Shown here: piece by piece, positions 59,480 through 64,000 of the stretch | How the letters are laid out: each line of letters starts with the position of its first letter | Numbering within the stretch: position 1 is the stretch's first letter | NCBI RefSeq assembly: GCF_004193775.1 | Contig: NC_041002.1 | Location: 2,095,261-2,159,260, forward strand | Source of the DNA: Glycine soja | Taxonomy: Eukaryota > Streptophyta > Magnoliopsida > Fabales > Fabaceae | Direction of reading: 5' to 3' | Length of the DNA stretch: 64,000 bases | The notes under the pieces: generated by a model | What the model was told of the DNA's origin: nothing | The model's input: the letters and a program-made list of their open reading frames with translations, nothing else | Databases searched by the model: none | Program-made: the position numbers and the translations under genes

Positions 59480-60632
59480 CTTACTAGAAGATGTGAAAGC
59501 ACGAGGGAGGAGGATAAAGAGGACTGAGAAAGAGGTAGAGTGGTATAAGCTAGATCTTTTGTTTATTAACTTTTGGAAGAAATTAATATTAGGCCAACTC
59601 TCTGATAATTAATTGTCTTAAACTCCTTTAGGTATATGGTAGTTATGTCAGTCCTCACTCTTGTTCTTTACGTTGGCTTCAAAGGAACATAAATGTAACA
59701 GATGGGAAAGTTAAGACCATAATGTGTTCATATACTCTTCAATTTCAGCTAGATATGTTCATGATCAATTGTCCAAATTCTTACTTTCTTAATTAATATT
59801 GGATGCTGCCTTGTGCCCTTCAATACTTTAGTCCATTATTGTAGATTGGATCGATATAACTGTTTCCTTCTCCTGTTTCCTCTCTTTTCAGTTTAATTCA
59901 AAATTAATTAATAACGGGTCATACAATTTTTTTTTCCTATTCTTTCAAATATCTACATTCCCTTTTAGTAGTTGTTTTTTAGATGTGCTAATTTTGAATG
60001 GAAAGCACAAGAAATGAGACATTGAGACGACTAAAAGGAAATGGTGATTTAATTTCAAAACCAATGGTTTGATACTTCCTTTTTTTTTTGCAATCGGATT
60101 CTGTTAGTATTACTAAGAGAAAAAATAAAATTTTGTTAAAATTAGCTTATGATTAAATTAATTTTTTAAGAGGTTCTTTTATTTTAACTTGTTCAAAAAC
60201 TAATTTTAGTTTATAGAAAAATCTTTATTCAATCCACCTTTTCTATTTATAAATATTGATTAATTGAAAATTTTATCCGCACCTCTCTATTATTCATAAT
60301 TGTTTTAAACTAAGTCGGATTCTAACTATTTTTTTATGAATTGGAGAGTTACCTCTATTCTATTGTTTCCTCTCTAAATATGGCGTACGTTCACATGAAT
60401 AATTAAGCTTGGCTAATTGAAAAGCGTATAATGTTACCGTTTACCTCAATACTGTGTCATTGGGATCTGTGATGGAATTTTTTTGGCCTGTTGTGTGATT
60501 TGAAAATGGGGGAGAATTTAATGTGATATCTTTGATTTGTTTTATGTTCAGTTGATATATCCAAAACTTACACAACAAACATCACTACTCACTAGCTACT
60601 GCCTCAGCGTGTTCCTCTGATCTTTGTTTATC

Positions 60633-60800
60633 AGAGAGAGAGAGAGAGAGAACTGAGACTCAGGCTCTTCAGTTTCTGATCAACGCTACACAAAACACGC
60701 AGTGGCTGGCCGTAGCTTTAGCTGCTCTTGGCCACTTGTTAGCCCTGCAGTATCAAACCCTATAGCCCTGTTCACTATCCCTCTCTCTCTCTCTCTCTCT
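60633..60800. repeat. (GA)n and (CT)n tracts facing each other
   Basis: A 20-base GA run and a 22-base CT run are separated by about 126 bases of mixed sequence and are complementary, so an RNA spanning them could fold. Confidence 0.6.
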
Positions 60801-62239
60801 TAATTTCTTTCTCATACATGTTGCTAAGACTATTCGTAATTATTGTGGCAGTGTGGTGTGATTTGGTGGTGTCTGAAAAAGTGGTGGTTTGAAAGTGAAT
60901 TGAATGAAACACTGTCAACGTTTGAATAATAAGAGACTAAAAATATGGTATCTAAAGCTTAGGGTTCGATTTTTTTTTGTGCATAAAAATAAATAAAAGT
61001 TGTGTTTAGCTTTTTAGAGTGTTGGAGAGTGAGCCCTTTCAATCCGTGCTATTTGCCACTGAGCATCAACTCTCATTGCTCTACTGTGCCATGTACAGAG
61101 AGAGAGAGAGAGAAAGCAAAGCAGGAAGCATTGCTTTTTCTTGCTTGTTTGTCATCTTTATTCCTCCCTTTCACTGTTTGCGCGAAAAAACGCAGACCCC
61201 ACAATTGCAGAAAAGCTTAGCATTATATGCTCTTCCTCACCTTTATCCCACTCATCATGACTAAAGAAATATCAAATATGTATGCATGCAAACTGCACTA
61301 TCTTCCCCGCTTGTGTAAAACTTATTTAGTGAAATGTACAATATGTGTCTCATATATTTACAGAAATAAATATAAGCCTTCTTCAGTTCATACAACAAGT
61401 ATTCGCGTTAATAGCAACAATATTCCTTTGGCTTTTAATAAAATCAGAAAACGCCACTTTTGTTGCAAACCCTTTGCCCAACAAAACTATATGCGCTTTT
61501 AGGCAAATTTCTATTCTTAGAAAGATGTTATGTTATAAGCCTGAAGTGTCTATTGATGTTGTTAATAATTAATTTTTATTAAAGAATATAAAAATATTCA
61601 TATTAGTATTTGATTTGATTTTTAAAGAAAAAATCATCCAAAACAAACATAAAATACTAATGAGATTCGGTTTGATTCAATTTACCTATTATATCAAAAT
61701 ATAAATTAAATCAAATCAATTTTTTATCATATATTTTAATTCAATTTGATAGTTTTTTTTAATTTATTATCTTAATGTAAAATCTCACTAAACATACATA
61801 ATTATTATTATTATGTTATATTATTTTAAAATAATTTTTTAATTAAATTTTATTTGACATATTTTAGTTGAAAATAATTTTTTTTACTTTTATTTAACAT
61901 TATTATAAAATAATATTATATCTTTTTGTAAGATAATACTAATAATAAATTATTCACCATTTGATATTTAACATTATTTTTAAAAATATTGATACATCTT
62001 TTTTTAACACGTAAAGTTTAATACTTATTATTAATTGCCGCAAAATATTCTCTATTAATTAGTGTTTTAGGTACTCCTGGAATCAATTTTAACCTCCAAA
62101 ATTATAATAAAAACATTCAAAATAATTATTTAATGCTTTGACCTCTAATTTGATTATAAAATTGACTTTGATCAAAATGAAAACTAATTCAAATACACAT
62201 TATTTTACTATGATTTTGGGACTCAGAATTGATTTTAGG

Positions 62240-62243
<4 letters not shown>

Positions 62244-62285
<42 letters not shown>
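62244..62285. repeat. (AT)n microsatellite
   Basis: About 42 bases of AT repeat. Confidence 0.95.
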
Positions 62286-62288
<3 letters not shown>

Positions 62289-64000
62289 GGGCTACTTTTC
62301 CTACTTTTTTCTTCTGTTTTACAAATAAGTCGCACATTTTCTCATTTTTTGATACATTCTCTAGCTTCAAATAAAGCATTATATATGTACATGAACCAAA
62401 GAAGTATCAATCATTGATTTTTGTCCAAGTAAATTGTAAACTCTTATCGTAAATATGATGATTTTCTATGTGAGTTCTGTAGCTCACGAGTCACTACGGC
62501 AAGGAGAGAATCGGAAGAGGAGCTAGGGATGACTTGGGAAATGAAGAAAATGAAACTGCGTGATTAACGTGATAAAGTCGGAGAGAGACACTTTTTCAGA
62601 ACTTCTGTGTGTGGCAAACTGTCATTTTACAACATACAAGTGCAATGCAAGAAGCTCATGACATATATATGAGAAGAAAAAAAAAAACTAGCTATTAATT
62701 CTCTGCTTCTCATCATTATCTTCCTTATCCTAAACCGAAGAGTTTGGCCCCACCCTCATTTTAACTATCACAAAGTATTCTCATCTGCATATCCTTTAAA
62801 TAATGTTAATATCAATAGATCACTTGTTTATAAAAAAATCTTTATATTTTTTTAGAATGGTTTTCATTAGCATCATGTACATACAAGGTTGTGGGATGTC
62901 TTGTGACTCAAGTTAAATAGTTGGTCTCTACTAGCTAATTTGTAGGCTTTATTCTTAATTCTTTTATAGCAATCTCTAGCTATAGTTTCAAGCTTTTGTG
63001 TTTGTTTTTGTTTGAAACTTTTGATATTTAAGAGCTACTTTGAATTGCATCAACGGAGTTAATCAATCAAGTAGATTGAGTGGATCTACTCAATAAAAAG
63101 ACAAAGTTCTATTAATATATATTCTCCATTAATACTTATTATTTATTTTTCACTCTTTTCTTTTTACATTGTATTATCTATTATACGTATATTTTCCTTT
63201 TTAAATCTTGAATAATCCGGTACCTACCAAACTTTTCTCTAATATTTATATCCATATATATGATGTCTACAATTATATATTATTATAAATATCTATTATT
63301 TTAGAATTCATGTCAATATAAAAAAATTATATTATCAATTAATAAAATCATGGGTATAATTTTTAAAATAATTATTATAAAGGTCAGTAAATTTATCTAA
63401 GAATTGTAATTAGATTACTTTTAGTATTTTTTTTCTTAAAATATTATTTTAGCTTAGATAATAGTAGTATGTCCAAATTTATCCCCTTTGTAAAAGAATC
63501 AAGTCAATCCATTCTACCTACCCACTCATCGATCAACACATTAATTATGGGTCAAGTCCAAATCACATAAAATTTAAATCAACACTCAAAATATCAATAG
63601 AGTTTGGGTTGGATTAATACGTTCTAGCCTGAAACAATTACATTAGACAGAAAATCTTGAAAGTTGAAAGGAGAATAATAAGAAAAAGAAAGAGAAGGGA
63701 AATTGGGAGAATGAAAAGAATCATATGAACAAAAGGACAAGAAGTACTGAAATGATGGGGGTGGCTGGTGAATGGTGTTGGGTTTGAATCCTCTCAATTC
63801 AAAACCGGTGGCCGAAAAGACCAGAAGAAAACAAAAATGGTGACGGAAACAAAAACATTGTTCTCTAAAATTTCCTTTAATTTATACTATGAAGTGCTAA
63901 TTCTAGTAGATACGTAATTTTTGTCCCTCTCACTGTTCCCCATACATCCATACAAACAACTTATCCGAGGGAAAGAAGAGTGCCTCTTTTAGGTTGAGCC

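Larger units (their letters stand above)
59480..64000. other. Region downstream of the Dof gene, no supported gene
   Basis: The first 250 bases are likely the Dof 3'UTR. A patch at 60580-61260 is less AT-rich, with (GA)n at 60633-60652, (CT)n at 60779-60800 and (GA)n at 61096-61113; it may be transcribed but no protein is recognised. An (AT)n run is at 62244-62285. The last 500 bases have moderate composition and could be the UTR or flank of a gene beyond the window. Confidence 0.4.

Noticed and set aside
61024..61050. 'gagccctttcaatcc' resembles a miR159/319 target or star sequence.
   Set aside because: Several mismatches and a gap relative to the miR159 complement, no MYB or TCP coding context, and no hairpin partner.
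1..64000. Searched by eye for CRISPR arrays, rRNA, bacterial operons or an integrated organellar genome.
   Set aside because: Nothing of the kind is visible; spliced genes and MITEs mark it as plant nuclear DNA.

Overview
This is plant nuclear DNA from a dicot and most likely a legume. It is AT-rich, has few genes with long introns, GT-AG splice sites, many AT microsatellites and many short foldback transposon remnants. The repeated 'cgctaagc' motifs in three places resemble intergenic repeats I associate with soybean (Glycine), so soybean or a close relative is my best guess; this rests on recognition, not a search. No database was available, so family names come from motifs I could read.

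Layout. 1-10 kb is gene-free repeat: an RNase H-like remnant, a CACTA-like MITE and a higher-order repeat in which a block of three ~0.5-0.6 kb units, each block carrying a Stowaway-like MITE, was duplicated. 14.8-22.1 kb holds a complete 16-exon rhamnogalacturonan lyase gene (+ strand, 672 aa), with a spliced uORF candidate and a strong hairpin in intron 1. 24.9-26.8 kb is an unusual array of short palindromic repeats between diverged inverted repeats. 27.4-47.0 kb is a cinnamyl-alcohol/mannitol dehydrogenase cluster: CAD-A (- strand, 362 aa, 5 exons), CAD-B (+ strand, 359 aa, 5 exons) and a broken third copy, CAD-C (- strand). A broken dirigent-protein gene lies directly 3' of CAD-C. 47-58 kb is repeat-rich with no gene I can support. 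58.5-59.5 kb encodes a single-exon Dof zinc-finger transcription factor resembling Arabidopsis DOF5.7/SCAP1. 59.5-64 kb has no supported gene.

Functionally the intact genes belong to plant cell-wall and phenylpropanoid biology: a pectin (RG-I) lyase, two alcohol dehydrogenases of the ELI3/CAD type, and a Dof factor whose Arabidopsis relative controls guard-cell wall maturation. The dirigent remnant belongs to a family acting on monolignol radicals. Whether this co-location matters is unknown; the CAD copies are best explained by local duplication followed by decay of one copy.

Exon boundaries were worked out by hand from splice consensus, reading phase and family conservation. All junctions of the three main multi-exon or intact models are phase-consistent. 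UTRs, promoters and repeat limits are approximate.
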